Shown piece after piece: positions 1-10,277 of a stretch of DNA of 64,000 nucleotides; the stretch's first letter is position 1; the number at the start of each line of letters is the position of its first letter. Both the position numbers and the translations under genes were made by a program. Origin of the DNA: Perilla frutescens (Eukaryota; Streptophyta; Magnoliopsida; Lamiales; Lamiaceae); the NCBI GenBank assembly GCA_026008535.1, contig BRKX01000017.1, forward strand, positions 9,378,501 to 9,442,500, read 5' to 3'. The notes beneath the pieces were generated by a model. It saw only the letters and a program-made list of their open reading frames with translations. It was not told the origin of the DNA and did no database searches.

Positions 1-1619
1 ACCGGGCTCAAACACAACCTTCCGTCACCCCTTGTTGGCCTTGTTGGCATACTGCTCGGTTCGCCTCTCTATGTTTGCTCTAGCCTTTTCATGTATCTGT
101 TTAACAAAATCAGCTCTCTTTTCCCCTTCAAGGTTAGTATGCTCATGAACAGGTAAAGGAATCAAATCCAACGGAGTTAAAGGGTTAAATCCATATGCAA
201 CTTCAAATGGGGAAAACTGAGATGCAGAATGCACAGACCTATTATATGCAAATTCGACATGTGGCAAACATTCCTCCCAAGTTTTGATGTTCTTTTTAAT
301 TATTGCCCTTAACAATGTAGATAAAGTCCTATTGACTACTTCCGTTTGACCATCAGTCTGTGGGTGACAAGTAGTAGAAAACAAAAGCTTCGTACCTAAC
401 TTACACCACAAAGTCTTCCAGAAATAACTTAAGAACTTAACATCTCTATAAGAAAAAATGGTCTTGGGCATGCCATGTAAACGCACAACTTCTTTAAAGA
501 ACAAGTCAGCAATGTAGGATGCATCATTTGTTTTAGAGCATGCTATGAAATGTGCCATCTTGGAAAATCTATCCACAACCACAAAAATAGAATCATGACC
601 ACGTTTACTCCTAGGCAATCCTAACACAAAATCCATAGATATATCTATCAAAGGTGATGTAGGAATAGGCAAAGACATGTATAAACCATGTGGTTGGACT
701 CGAGATTTGGCTTGTCTACATGTAACACACTTAGCACACACACGTTCCACATCACGTTTCATATGAGGCCAAAAGAAATGCTCCCTCAATGTAGCTAGAG
801 TCTTTGCTACCCCAAAATGCCCCATCAAACCACCACCATGTGACTCCAACAATAAAAGCTCACGCATGGAACAATTAGGCACACACAATCTATTTTCTCT
901 AAACAAATATCCATCATGCCTCTAAAATTTCCCATCTCCAGATTCTGCAAATGCAACATATGTATCCTTAAAATCATCATCTTCACTATACATACTCTTA
1001 ATGTGCTCAAAACCAAGTAACTTAGCATCTAAGGTGGAAAGTAAAGCGTACCTCCTCGATAGTGCGTCAGCTACTACATTCTCTTTCCCTTGTTTATACT
1101 TGATGACGTATGGAAACGTCTCTACAAACTCCATCCAGCGGGCTTGTCTTTTGTTCAACTTGTGTTGCCCCTTCAAATGCTTCATCGACTCATGATCGGT
1201 ATGGATCACAAACTCCTTAGGCCACAAATAGTGTTGCCACGTCTACAATGCCCGAACTAGTGCATACAACTCCTTGTCATAGGTCGGGTATTTTGCGGTG
1301 GCGCCGCCAAGCTTCTCACTGAAATAGGCAATGGGCCGTTTCTCTTGCATCAACACTGCACCAATTCCAACACCAGAAGCATCACATTCCATCTCAAAAG
1401 TTTTAGAAAAGTTTGGAAGAGATAGTACCGGTGGATGTGTCAATTTCTCCTCGAGCGTTTGAAACACTTTCTCTTGTGCTTCTCCCCAATGAAATTTCAC
1501 ATTCTTCTTGATCACCTCAGTCATGGGTGCTGCGATACTACTGAAGTGTGGAACAAAATGCCGGTAGAAGCTCGCAAGCCCATGGAAACTTCGAACCTCA
1601 CTCGTATTTGTTGGTGTCG
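1..1619 (-). pseudogene. Ty3/gypsy pol fragment: RT end, RNase H, integrase (broken)
   Basis: Reading on the minus strand from 1619 to 1 there is one continuous frame. It covers the end of reverse transcriptase (VRSFHGLASFYRHF-like), RNase H (CDASGVGIGAVL, TDHESMKHLKGQ, VVADALSRR) and integrase (HFGVAKTL, CxxC, MDFVLGLPRS, CHPQTDGQTEVVNRT). The frame is broken only by nonsense codons: TAG at 1243-1245 and 922-924, TGA at 25-27. No frameshift is seen. After the TGA the integrase C-terminal start (VVFEPG) runs off the window edge. The upstream side is cut at 1620 by an LTR. This is a dead copy of a family-1 element. The branch assignment (CRM-like chromovirus) is inference. Confidence 0.93.
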
Positions 1620-2850
1620 TGATGTGACCCGGGACCTATGGGACACAATAAAGACTAAATATGCGGAAGCTAAGGAATGGAACAACGTCGGATGCTTAAG
1701 GGAACAATACGACACGACAATGCATTAAATTACAACTCAACTAAACGCACAATTTAGACTCGATAATATACAAATAACAACCTGAATTAGACTCGAACTA
1801 AGGACCTTAGAATATGACAATACCAAGAAGAAAGGGAAAGGATCGAAACTATGGAGGACTAATTAGGACTCGAACAGATATAGAACTTACTAGGAATACG
1901 GACGACAAACAAGGACTCGATGACGAACACAATAGGACACAGTGGTGGCTGGAATCACGGCGATGATGGCTAGCAAGGTGGCGGATGTCGGTGGTGGAAG
2001 GATATCGGCGGCGATGTTGGTGTTGTGGATTGGAAAGATTCGGCGAACCCGTGTTGAAACAACTCGAACGCGCACGTCTAACTTCTCCGGATAGCAATTC
2101 TCCCAAGTCACGATTGAACCCTGAAGAACTTGATTAAGACTATTGATTTGCTAGAACAATAGAATTGTAGGTAAAAGTTTGATCAACCGAAGGATCGTGA
2201 GACAGATTGAGAATAACTCTTTATTTCTTGCAATTGTCTGAAAAATAAAGTTCACAACTGATCCCCTTATATAGGTGAAGGGGGGTGGACGAAAATCTAA
2301 GTAAAAATCCTAAGAGAAATAAAAAATAAAGCTATTCTAATCTAACAAGGATTCCTACCTTAATTAGAACTCTATTTAAGGTAAAAATCAAAAAGACCAA
2401 AAATAAGATAATAAAATCTAAACTAATCTAGATAAAATCCCACAACTTGGGCCTTCAAAATCTCACCAATTTGGACTTTAATTAACACGATATGGGCTGC
2501 ATAATTTCATCCATAATGTGTTCAAAATATCCACCACCTTTGCATGAAAAACAGCATCTCTCGGATTCCCATGCAAACGTGTAGAACTCTTCATGCACAC
2601 GTCCAAATTGACTCGAACTTCTTCCTAAGCTCTTGAACAAGCTTCCTCATCATTAATGGACGTAAACTTGATCCATCTTTGATGCCTAGGCTGCTCATTA
2701 ACTCGTTTATTCAAAACACTTGTGTTCTTCATGCTTTGATCTTCATCAAATCTTGATCTCCAATCTTTAATTTTGAACAACACGACAATCTTCGAACCTT
2801 TCAATGGCATTCTTGGATTTGATTTGTTGATGCTTATCGTGCTCGTATCA
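1620..2850 (-). mobile_element. Family-1 LTR (3' LTR of a minus-strand element)
   Basis: It begins TGATGTGACCCGGG and ends GCTCGTATCA, the family-1 LTR termini read in reverse. A polypurine tract and pol tail lie immediately beyond the right end (2851-2886), so this is a 3' LTR. A TATATAAGG promoter box lies on the minus strand at about 2265-2273. The right part encodes the LTR-borne end of the polyprotein. The left end cuts the pol copy at 1-1619. No matching duplication was found because the rest of the element is missing. Confidence 0.88.
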
Positions 2851-2886
2851 TTCCCCTCCTCTTGAAAAGAATTCGTCCTCGAATTC
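2851..2886 (-). other. Pol tail and polypurine tract next to LTR
   Basis: On the minus strand this encodes NSRTNSFQEEGND and contains the purine run AAGAGGAGGGGAA directly before the LTR start. It is the plus-strand primer region of the element whose 3' LTR is 1620-2850. The element is cut off at 2887 by another LTR. Confidence 0.85.
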
Positions 2887-3031
2887 TGATACGAACCCGA
2901 AAAGCGTAAAAGAATCAAATCCAAGACTACCATTGAGAGCTTCAAAGATAATCATGTTGTTCAAGATTAAAGATTGGAGATCAAGATTTGAAGAACACAA
3001 GTGCATGAAAATATTCAGATATTTAACTGAT
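2887..3031 (+). mobile_element. Family-1 LTR fragment (5' end only)
   Basis: It begins TGATACGAACCCGAAAAGCG and matches the start of the LTR at 47962 over about 140 bases. At about 3031 it changes abruptly into a short stretch of minus-oriented LTR sequence (3032-3085, matching about 24940-25000). It is therefore a recombinant stub, not a complete LTR. Confidence 0.75.
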
Positions 3032-3587
3032 CCAAAACTAATCCTAAACAAACTGGGATAAAATCAAAAGATACCAAAAATAACTAAACTAGGAAAAGAA
3101 AATGAACTACTAATGTGACAATGAAATGAAACAAACCTAACAAAATCTAGCTCTCAATCTCACGTGTATACTCTCGTGTATCACACAATCGACTCTTTTT
3201 CACTCTAATACTCTCACACACTCTTGCCTTTTACCACTCGTATTCTCTCCAAATATAATTAAACTAGAAACACAATCATAATAATGAAATACCAAAAGAC
3301 CAATCACAGATTCACAAAAATGTGCCGGAAAAATTTCAAAAATTCAAAAATTTCCGAAAAAAATTTCGACTTCTCCCCAGGTAATATACGCGTCTCCAAC
3401 AACCCAAATATCAAAATCAAATGTAACGAAAACATTAAAAATTTTCCCGCCTTTTTACTTTTTTTTTTTAAATCAGCGATTTTTTTTTATTCTTTTTTTG
3501 CTGATATCATCTCTTTTTTTTTGTTTTTTTAATAGGCGAGAATTTAAATTACAGAAATTAAATGATAAACGGAACCTGATACGACCT
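3032..3587 (-). other. LTR scrap plus retrotransposon leader
   Basis: 3032-3085 matches minus-oriented LTR interior. The rest is low-complexity, with T runs at about 3465-3530 on the plus strand and CTCGTGTATCAC-type sequence resembling the 5' leader of the young element at 60077-60240. A primer site lies next to it at 3588. I read it as the untranslated leader of a minus-strand element, without coding sequence. Confidence 0.6.
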
Positions 3588-3601
3588 GGCTCTGGATACC
3601 A
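3588..3601 (-). other. Primer binding site (tRNA-iMet type)
   Basis: Minus-strand TGGTATCCAGAGCC lies two bases inside the LTR end at 3604. Compared with the usual TGGTATCAGAGCC it has one extra C. Confidence 0.8.
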
Positions 3602-3603
3602 CT

Positions 3604-4594
3604 TGATGCGATCCTCGCCGGCATACGACAAAGACAACAGATGTTTTATCCAGGATTGTAGCAGATTCCCCGGAATGGATGGATGGATCCAAACCATAGC
3701 CTCTCAAAGATGTCAAACCTCGAACACGATGTAGTCGAGACCCTCGATCAATTTGGAAACACGAACTTGGATTGGGTGATGACGCCACAAACGGGGATGT
3801 GAATCCGTTTGATAAGTCGATTGAATCTCACGTTGTGTTGTGAAACTTGAATAACTCTCTCAGAGAGAAAAGTGAATACTCACGTAATAAAATTAATGAA
3901 ATCAAAGTTGTCAAAAATAAAGGTCTTACAAGCCTTATATAGTTAGTCCAAAAACCTAATTAAACTAGGAAATAAAACATAAGAATCGCGCATTTCCGGA
4001 CACGCCCAGATGGGCGCGACACGGGGTCAATCGCGCCTCCACTCGCGCTGTAGGTCGCGCCGGTCTCATTTCGTGCAGCGTCTGTGGCGCGACCGGCTTC
4101 ACTCGCGCCTCAGGTCGCGCTGTAGAACGTGCCAGTCTCATTGCCCGAGGCGTTGGTGGCGCGATCGGGTCTACTCGCGTGCTCACCCGCGCTGTAGCTC
4201 GCGCCAAGCGGCGCGACTGGGTTCTCGCGTCCTGACTCGTGCTGTAGTCCGTGCTCGCAGCTCGAGATCACTATCTTCCACTTGGGCTCGGGCTCTTCTC
4301 CTTCTACGGATCGTTTAGCCAACTCTTGGTTCTAGATCTCTCGCATGAACCCATTGAGGCTTTCCTTAAACCTTTTAGCTCTTGCTCGTGTTACCGGTCC
4401 TTCTGGCACTTTGATTGGATCGGACATCTCCTCAGCTCGGGTCTTATCATACGGGTCGTTTAGCCAACTCTTAGTTCCAGATCCCTCGCATGAATGCATT
4501 GAGGTTTTCCTTGAACCTCTTAGCTCTTGCTCGTGTTACCGGTCCTTCTGGCACCTTGATTGGATCGGACATCTCCTCGGTTCGGGTTGTATCA
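3604..4594 (-). mobile_element. 5' LTR of a gypsy element, diverged subfamily
   Basis: It begins TGATGCGATCC next to a primer site, so it is a 5' LTR on the minus strand. A minus-strand TATATAAGG box is near 3937-3946. The right end encodes GPVTRARAKRFKESLNGF, the LTR-borne tail motif. That end is tandemly duplicated, so the true terminus may be 4449 or 4594; both carry a TGAT start on the minus strand. A GC-rich minisatellite lies in the middle. Confidence 0.75.
4000..4262. repeat. GC-rich minisatellite inside LTR
   Basis: Imperfect units of roughly 70-90 bases contain TCGCGC, GGTCGCGC and GCGCGAC in alternating orientation. The block stands out from AT-rich surroundings. A minus-strand frame through it reads as about three imperfect 24-26 residue repeats rich in Ala, Arg and Thr. 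I take that as a by-product of the repeat, not a gene. Confidence 0.7.
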
Positions 4595-4600
4595 TTACTC
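4311..4600. repeat. Tandem duplication, 145-bp period
   Basis: The block starting TCGTTTAGCCAACTCTT at 4311 recurs at 4456. The ACCGGTCC core recurs at 4393 and 4538, the same 145-base offset. It duplicates the tail-coding end of the LTR. Confidence 0.9.
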
Positions 4601-4743
4601 TTTGGCTGTGAGGCCGACTTCGGGGTCAAAACTCCATTATCTTCTTGAGGGTCGGGACCCCTATGCTTGGGGTTCTGTTAGTTACTCCGATGCTCAAGTC
4701 AGTAAACAAAACTTAAAAATAAATCAAAATAATTAAAATGAGT

Positions 4744-5637
4744 TCAGAAATCTAAGAGATGGTACTGTTTTAGATGTAGTGCGTTCCAGCTATTGGCTAT
4801 GGATCGGCCTTCCTTTGTTCGGAGTTTGTAAGCTCTGTTCCTGATGACCTTCTCCACCTGGTAGGGGCCTTCCCTATTTGGTGCCAATTTTCCAGCTCCG
4901 CTTTCCTTTGTATTTTGGAACACCTTTCTGAGTACCCAGTCTTCGACTTGAAAGGTATGTAGCCTCACATTTTTGTTGAAGTATCGGCTTATCATCTGTT
5001 GGTACGTGGCTATCCTCATTGCCGCCCGATCTCAAAGCTCGTTGATTGAATCGAGGTTCACTTTGAGCTCCTTGCTGTTAGATTGGTTGGTCCATTCTGA
5101 CCTGGCGGTGCCGATCTCGACTTCTACGGACAACACTGTTTTTGAACCATATGTCAGTGTGAATGGGGGTTTTTCCCATGCTTATCTTTGAGGTCGTCCT
5201 GTAAGACCATAGAACTCCCAGGAGTTGCTGGACCTCTTGATTCTTGTGTTCAGATAGCTTTTTCTTTAAGGTATTCAGAATTGTCTTGTTCGTGGCTTCT
5301 GCTTGACCATTTGTTGCAGGGTATCTCGAGGTGGAGAATAAAAGCTTAACGTTCCACTCTTTGCAGAAATCTTAGAACCTCGTACTTATGAACTAGGAAC
5401 CGTTGTATGTTACAATTTCTTTGGGGACTCCGAACCTGCATAAGACATGTTTCCATAAAAAAAATTTGTACATCTATGTCTTTGATCCATGTGAAGGCTT
5501 CGGCCTCGACCCACTTGGTGAAGTAGTCTGTTAATACCAAAATGTAGCATTTCTGATTTGAACATTTTGGCATTGGGCCTACAATGTCCATCCCCCATTT
5601 CATGAATGGCCAAGGGATGGCCGCTGTATACAGGGGT
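4744..5637 (-). pseudogene. Tat-type gypsy integrase remnant
   Basis: The minus strand encodes, in pieces, an integrase core typical of the plant Tat/Athila branch (PWPFMKWGMDIVGPMP, TDYFTKWVEAEA), a stretch with ATNGQAEATNKT, and the C-terminal domain (GPYQVEKVIRNRAYKL, WNALHLKQYH). The pieces lie in different frames with stop codons and shifts between 5020 and 5345. The protein differs clearly from the family-1 integrases elsewhere in the window. The upstream side is interrupted at 5638 by a family-1 LTR; 4595-4743 has no coding signal and is probably its 3' flank. Confidence 0.85.
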
Positions 5638-6836
5638 TGATGTGACCCAATGATAAAGATCAAACGCACGTTGGATATATGAAAGGGTTCACGACACTAT
5701 GAATTAAAGAACGATGTACTATGACTCGATTTGAACAAGATAGCTAGACTCTATAGACTCAATTAAGATACCTAGAATTATGATGCAACAATAAAATAAA
5801 ATAAATCTAATCTCAGAAGAAATAGGCTGTGTTGGACGAAAGATAGATGGTATAGAATCGGTTCTTGTGAAAGGTCGAAGAATGGTTAGAGTAGATAGGG
5901 TATGTTGTGATATGAATGACTTACATGTAATGGAAGGATGATCTCAATGACTTGATATTGAAGGCGAACGTTGGTGATTGGTGGTTGACGTCGAGGATGA
6001 GTAGATGGTTGATGATCTTGAATGAATTGAATCCGGGGCGACACACCCAATGTAAAACGATACACAAAAAGTATCGCTACTTGAACTCTCTTTGTTGCAA
6101 TCCAACCCTAGCTCCACAAGATAACTAAAACGGGATTTAAGAATATAACCTAAAAGTTGCAAGCTTTTAAGAGTAGTAATTTTCGGCTGAAAATTAATAA
6201 AAGAGGATCTTGGGTGAGACGATATTGAAAGGAAAAAGTGCTCAAATTAATCAAATATAGTCTTAGTAAAATAGTTCACAATGGATCCCTATTTATAATG
6301 TAGGGAGTTTGAAACCTATACTAAATAAAATTCCTAAGTAGATCAAAACTAGTAAAGGAATTCTACCTTGTTTAGAACTCTAATTAAGGTAGTTCCAAAA
6401 GATAAAAAATTAAATAATAAAAATACTAAACTAAGATAAATAAAACCCAACAAGCTTGGGCTACATGAATTAAATCCACGTAGATCAAATCGAACTCCAA
6501 ATTGGCTGTCAGGAGGCGAATGGTCCATGCGCTTGAGGGGTGGAACTGCATGGTCCGTGCGGCACTTTTTGGACGGATTTTCACTAGGCTGCATGGGCCG
6601 TGCGGCAAGGCTACTATTCTGCACGGGCCGTGCAGGTCGTCTCTTCTTGTCATTCATCTTCGATGGTTAGCATGGTGATCCATCTTGGGCTATTCCGCAC
6701 AATCTCTTCTTCCTCGAGCTTCTTCCTTACATAAGCTTGGAAATATCCTTGTAACCTTTTAGCTCGAAGTCTCATGATTGGTCCTTGCATTTGTAACTTC
6801 GAGTTATCATCTTCAATCACGGGCATGGCTTCATCA
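5638..6836 (-). mobile_element. Family-1 3' LTR, minus strand
   Basis: It begins TGATGTGACCC and ends GGCTTCATCA. Pol tail and polypurine tract follow at 6837-6881, so it is a 3' LTR. It is inserted in the Tat remnant after GGGGT (5633-5637). A minus-strand TATAAATAGG box is near 6291-6300. The other end of the element is missing because a CACTA transposon lies there. Confidence 0.85.
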
Positions 6837-6881
6837 TTCCCCCCTGCTGAAAAGAATTCACCCTCGAATTCTCGATTTCAT
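6837..6881 (-). other. Pol tail and polypurine tract
   Basis: The minus strand carries GAATTCTTTTCAGCAGGGG followed by GGAA and the LTR start. It is interrupted by the CACTA terminus at 6882. Confidence 0.8.
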
Positions 6882-8650
6882 CACTACAAAAATTTAACCT
6901 TTTAACCACACATGCGAATGTGGCTAAAAATACACTTATGTGTAAGTAAAACTTTTTAGCCACACATAAGAATTTAGTTGCTTACAATAATTTTTGTCTA
7001 ACTTGTCGATATTTATGTATAGATATCTCCCTGCTAGTAACAGAGACAGAAAATGGTTAGTAAATTACCGATTTATTTTAATAAGAAAAAATATTTTAAG
7101 TGCATGGTATCTATGTAACTTGTATAATTTTTATATTTAATATTTTTCAGTGGCAACACAATCAGCCTCAATTGGATCAACACCTGTGGATGTGGAATCA
7201 ACAAGGCATTCTAATGTGCGTGGGATTACTTGTGGCCAAGGTGCTCGAAAAGCAATGAGAAGTGCTAAGGGTAGACTGATTGTGCAATTTAATTTTTCAT
7301 TAAGGCTAGCAATATGTGACAATGTAGAGGCCTTCAACAATGAGATTGGTTACATTGTACGTAAGGATTGTAGCTTACAGTACAAAGAGGAGAGATATGT
7401 GCCTCTAGAAGTTAGGGCGCCACTTCGACACAAACTTCTTGTAAGTTTTTTAATATATAAATAAGTTGAAAACTATTGTGACATGATTAACTGAAAATCT
7501 GAAATGTCTATACTAAATTTTGCAGACACTTTTCGATATTGATGTTGAGGATAAAAAAGTACAAGAAGTTATTGATGGTCAAATGGCAAAAGCATGGAAA
7601 GATAAAAATATAAACTACATGCTTACTTTAAGAAAATTGGAGGAGAAGAAGACCCAATTAATGCTAAGAGGCTTGGCAATGACGAGGTTAGCAAAGAGAA
7701 TTGGGATCATCTTTGTGATCTTTGGTCTGACCCTTTATACAAGGTAATGCATTTAATAATTTAACTTTATAATGAATCTAACATGTCTTATTTTATTTCT
7801 TTTTTTATTTGCAATTAATTTATCATTTCTTTAAAGGAACGCGCACAAAAGAATGTTGAATCTAAAAATAAGCGAAAATGGGAGACAATAAATGGTTCGA
7901 AGACTACAGCACACCATCATATTGCTCGTGGAGTTGAATTGGATGCTCCTACAAGTCAAATAGAGACCTGGCGGAGTTGAAATTATCATGCTGAAAATGG
8001 TTGGCCGGCACAAGAGCTTGAAACTAAATATGTGAGTAAATATTACTATTAAAACAATTCACTGTTATTGTTAGTTGGAAACTAAATTTGAAAGTGGCTG
8101 TTACCACGTAATTTGAATGAACTTGGCTATTCAACTAGATATTTTTTTTCTTCTCTTGTTGAGGGTTATATATGAAAAAAATTGTATGCAATAAATATGT
8201 GAAATTCTTTAAGTATGTTGTTAATGGTGCATCTCGTTATTTTAAATTAAATTATTATTATTATTATTATAAATGAAAAAAAACTATATTCAACAGGAAG
8301 AAATGATGCAGCTGAGACGAGATAACCCGCCAGAAAAATTGACTGATACAACAATTTTGGAGATGGTCCTAGGCGGGTCAAATCGTTTGTTTGGATGGGG
8401 GCGGTCTCCTAGTAAATCACGAGACATGTGTAATGATGACTCGAGTCGTCCCACATATAATCAAGTTCTCAATTAATTACATGAGTACAAGTCTCGTTTT
8501 GAAGCACTTGAAGGCAATTTTCAAAAGTTGAGATAAATATTGATTGAAAAAGATATTGTGCCTCATTCTGCCATACCACATATGCCGTCAAACCACGGTG
8601 TTGGACCTTCTCATGTTGATCTTGATTATGATTCTGAGGATCTGTGTTGA
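6882..8650 (+). mobile_element. CACTA (En/Spm-like) transposon, 5' part
   Basis: The sequence CACTACAAAAATTTAACC at 6882 is a classic CACTA-family terminus. It is followed by subterminal repeats of TTTAGCCACACATAAG type in both orientations (6896-6970). A broken gene of the plant Transposase_24 type lies inside. I could not find the inverted right terminus, so the end given is only that of the coding remnant; the element may extend through the AT-rich DNA to about 9400. Confidence 0.8.
7150..8650 (+). pseudogene. Transposase_24-type CACTA protein, broken
   Basis: Four exons can be traced: 7150-7440, 7526-7743, 7837-8031 and 8297 onward. All introns have GT donors and AG acceptors. The product resembles the plant Ptta/En-Spm family: RGITCGQGARKAMRSAKG, EIGYIVRKDCS, FDIDVEDKKVQEVIDGQMAK, NWDHLCDLWSDPLYK, GWPAQELETKY, EEMMQLRRDNPPEKLTD. 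Exon 2 needs a frameshift at about 7650. There is a TGA at 7977-7979 in exon 3 and a TAA at 8474-8476 in exon 4, with coding-like sequence continuing to about 8650. The exact function of this accessory protein in CACTA elements is not something I can state. Confidence 0.82.
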
Positions 8651-9424
8651 TTGTTTTCTTTGAATTTCAGTAGTGATACTTTTTGTCTTATATTTTTAAA
8701 TTACTTTCAATTCATTGAGATTTTGACTTCATAATTATTAAATTGGTTCTAGATAGTGATGTTTTCAGTTTAACAGACAATTTTCATTAATTGTTGGCAT
8801 TTATGAGTGAGAAAAAAAGTCACATTTATATTATAGTGTTAGATCCATTTTTATTTTTTATACCCAATTTACGCTTAAATTTTTGTCAATTATTTGTGGT
8901 GCATAACTTTTGTTAAAATTTCAAGTTCATAATAAAAATATCACTTTCTCCCTTACATATTGGTTTCTATTTAATAGATTATAGATTGTGTGCATTAATT
9001 CCGACCTTTTTTTTAAAATTTAACGATTTCTCTTTACAACTTTTTTTTTTGTTTTTGAAGAAAATGAATTAAATTATTAGACACATATTTACTAATTATA
9101 CATGTTTGGACTCATATGATTTCATTTTTTCTAGATATTTTAATAATTGTTAAATATTTATTTTTAATTAGGTTATGTGGTACATTAAATAAAGTAATTA
9201 ATTATTTATTTGGACTCATATGATTTCATTCTTTTAAAATATTTTAAAAATTGACAAATACTTTTTTAATTAGGTTATGTGAAATATTCAATTAAGTAAT
9301 AACTATTGGCATATAACCCGCAAATTATTTTGCTTTCATGTCCAAAATCATGCAAAGCTAGGGGAGGGTGTTAAATAATTTAGAAGATCTGCTAGTAGAT
9401 CCCATATCTCTTTGGCAGTTGTGC
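8651..9424. other. AT-rich DNA, no gene seen
   Basis: No coding signal. A roughly 75-base block beginning TTTGGACTCATATGATTTCAT at 9105 recurs at 9209 with small indels, including TTAATTAGGTTATGTG. It may be the interior or right end of the CACTA element. Confidence 0.6.
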
Positions 9425-9822
9425 AAACCTAGTCAATTATGACTCTAAAAAGGGACGAAAATTACATTAATTTAAATAATAAAATATGACTAAATAAATA
9501 CTATAGTCTAATAAATCAATCCCCTTAATTAAAATATTGAGGGCCGATATTACTCCTAGTCGGTATGGGCATACTGACTGTTTTTCATCTTTCATGCAAT
9601 GCACTCCAACTCCAACTCTTGATAATCTTGTGCCGATATCAACACCTTCCAACTTGGTTCCCCCTCCGTGGCTCCTTCCATGGGTTTCCTTGACGCCTCT
9701 TGTTCCCAAACCTCTCGTATAAACCTATTGAGGCTCTTCTTGAACCTCTTAGCTCGTGATCGTGTCACAGGTCCTTCGCTACCTTGATTGGATCCAACAT
9801 CTCCTTAGCACGGGGCATATCA
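9425..9822 (-). mobile_element. Gypsy LTR fragment
   Basis: The sequence from CCTAGTCAATTATGACTC onward parallels the LTR at 18552-19818 around 19385. The right end, on the minus strand, starts TGATATGCCCCGTGC and encodes a GP-V-TR-S-RAKR tail after one frameshift. The left half of the LTR is missing. It contains one copy of the recurrent GTCGGTATGGGCATACTGAC motif at 9559-9580. Confidence 0.8.
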
Positions 9823-10277
9823 GTAGGTTTCAAAGGTGAGGAATTAGGAGGGAGGGTGACGGCATTGGACTACCATTGTTGCCGACAAATCTGTGAAGAA
9901 GAAAGGGAGAAGAAAGAGACGGTTCTTTTTTTTTTTTTAAGTGTAATTTATTTATTAATTATTTTGATTTTTTATTTAATAAAGATAATTAAGTAATTTT
10001 ATAATAAATTATTTTTGAATTAATTTATTTTGTGATGCAAAGTGTATTTTTTGTGGTGCAAATAGTCGTACCCTTTTTCTATACAACAAATTTGGCTGCA
10101 AAAAGATTTACTCTACTACTACCACCAAAACGACAAAACTTCCAACTCCCAGCCTTTTCCCCTTATTGCTCCCAAATGACAAAAAAAATTATGTTACACA
10201 AGTAGCAGGAAAATGGTCTATCTACAGATGACAGCGGATCCATTGATGCTGTTTTTTGTTGCAATCCGAGGATAGGA
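9823..10277. other. Intergenic, 3' flank of protease gene
   Basis: Mostly AT-rich with a T run near 9928. No protein similarity recognised. The last part should contain the 3' untranslated region of the minus-strand gene ending at 10278. Confidence 0.5.

Noticed and set aside
3965..4318. Arg/Ala-rich open frames on both strands
   Set aside because: They are produced by the GC-rich minisatellite; the repeat explains the lack of stops.
10030..10062. Right terminus of the CACTA element (TTTTTTGTGGTGCAAA)
   Set aside because: It differs from the expected TTTTTGTAGTG and similar strings occur elsewhere (8890, 16960) without the matching CAT target repeat.
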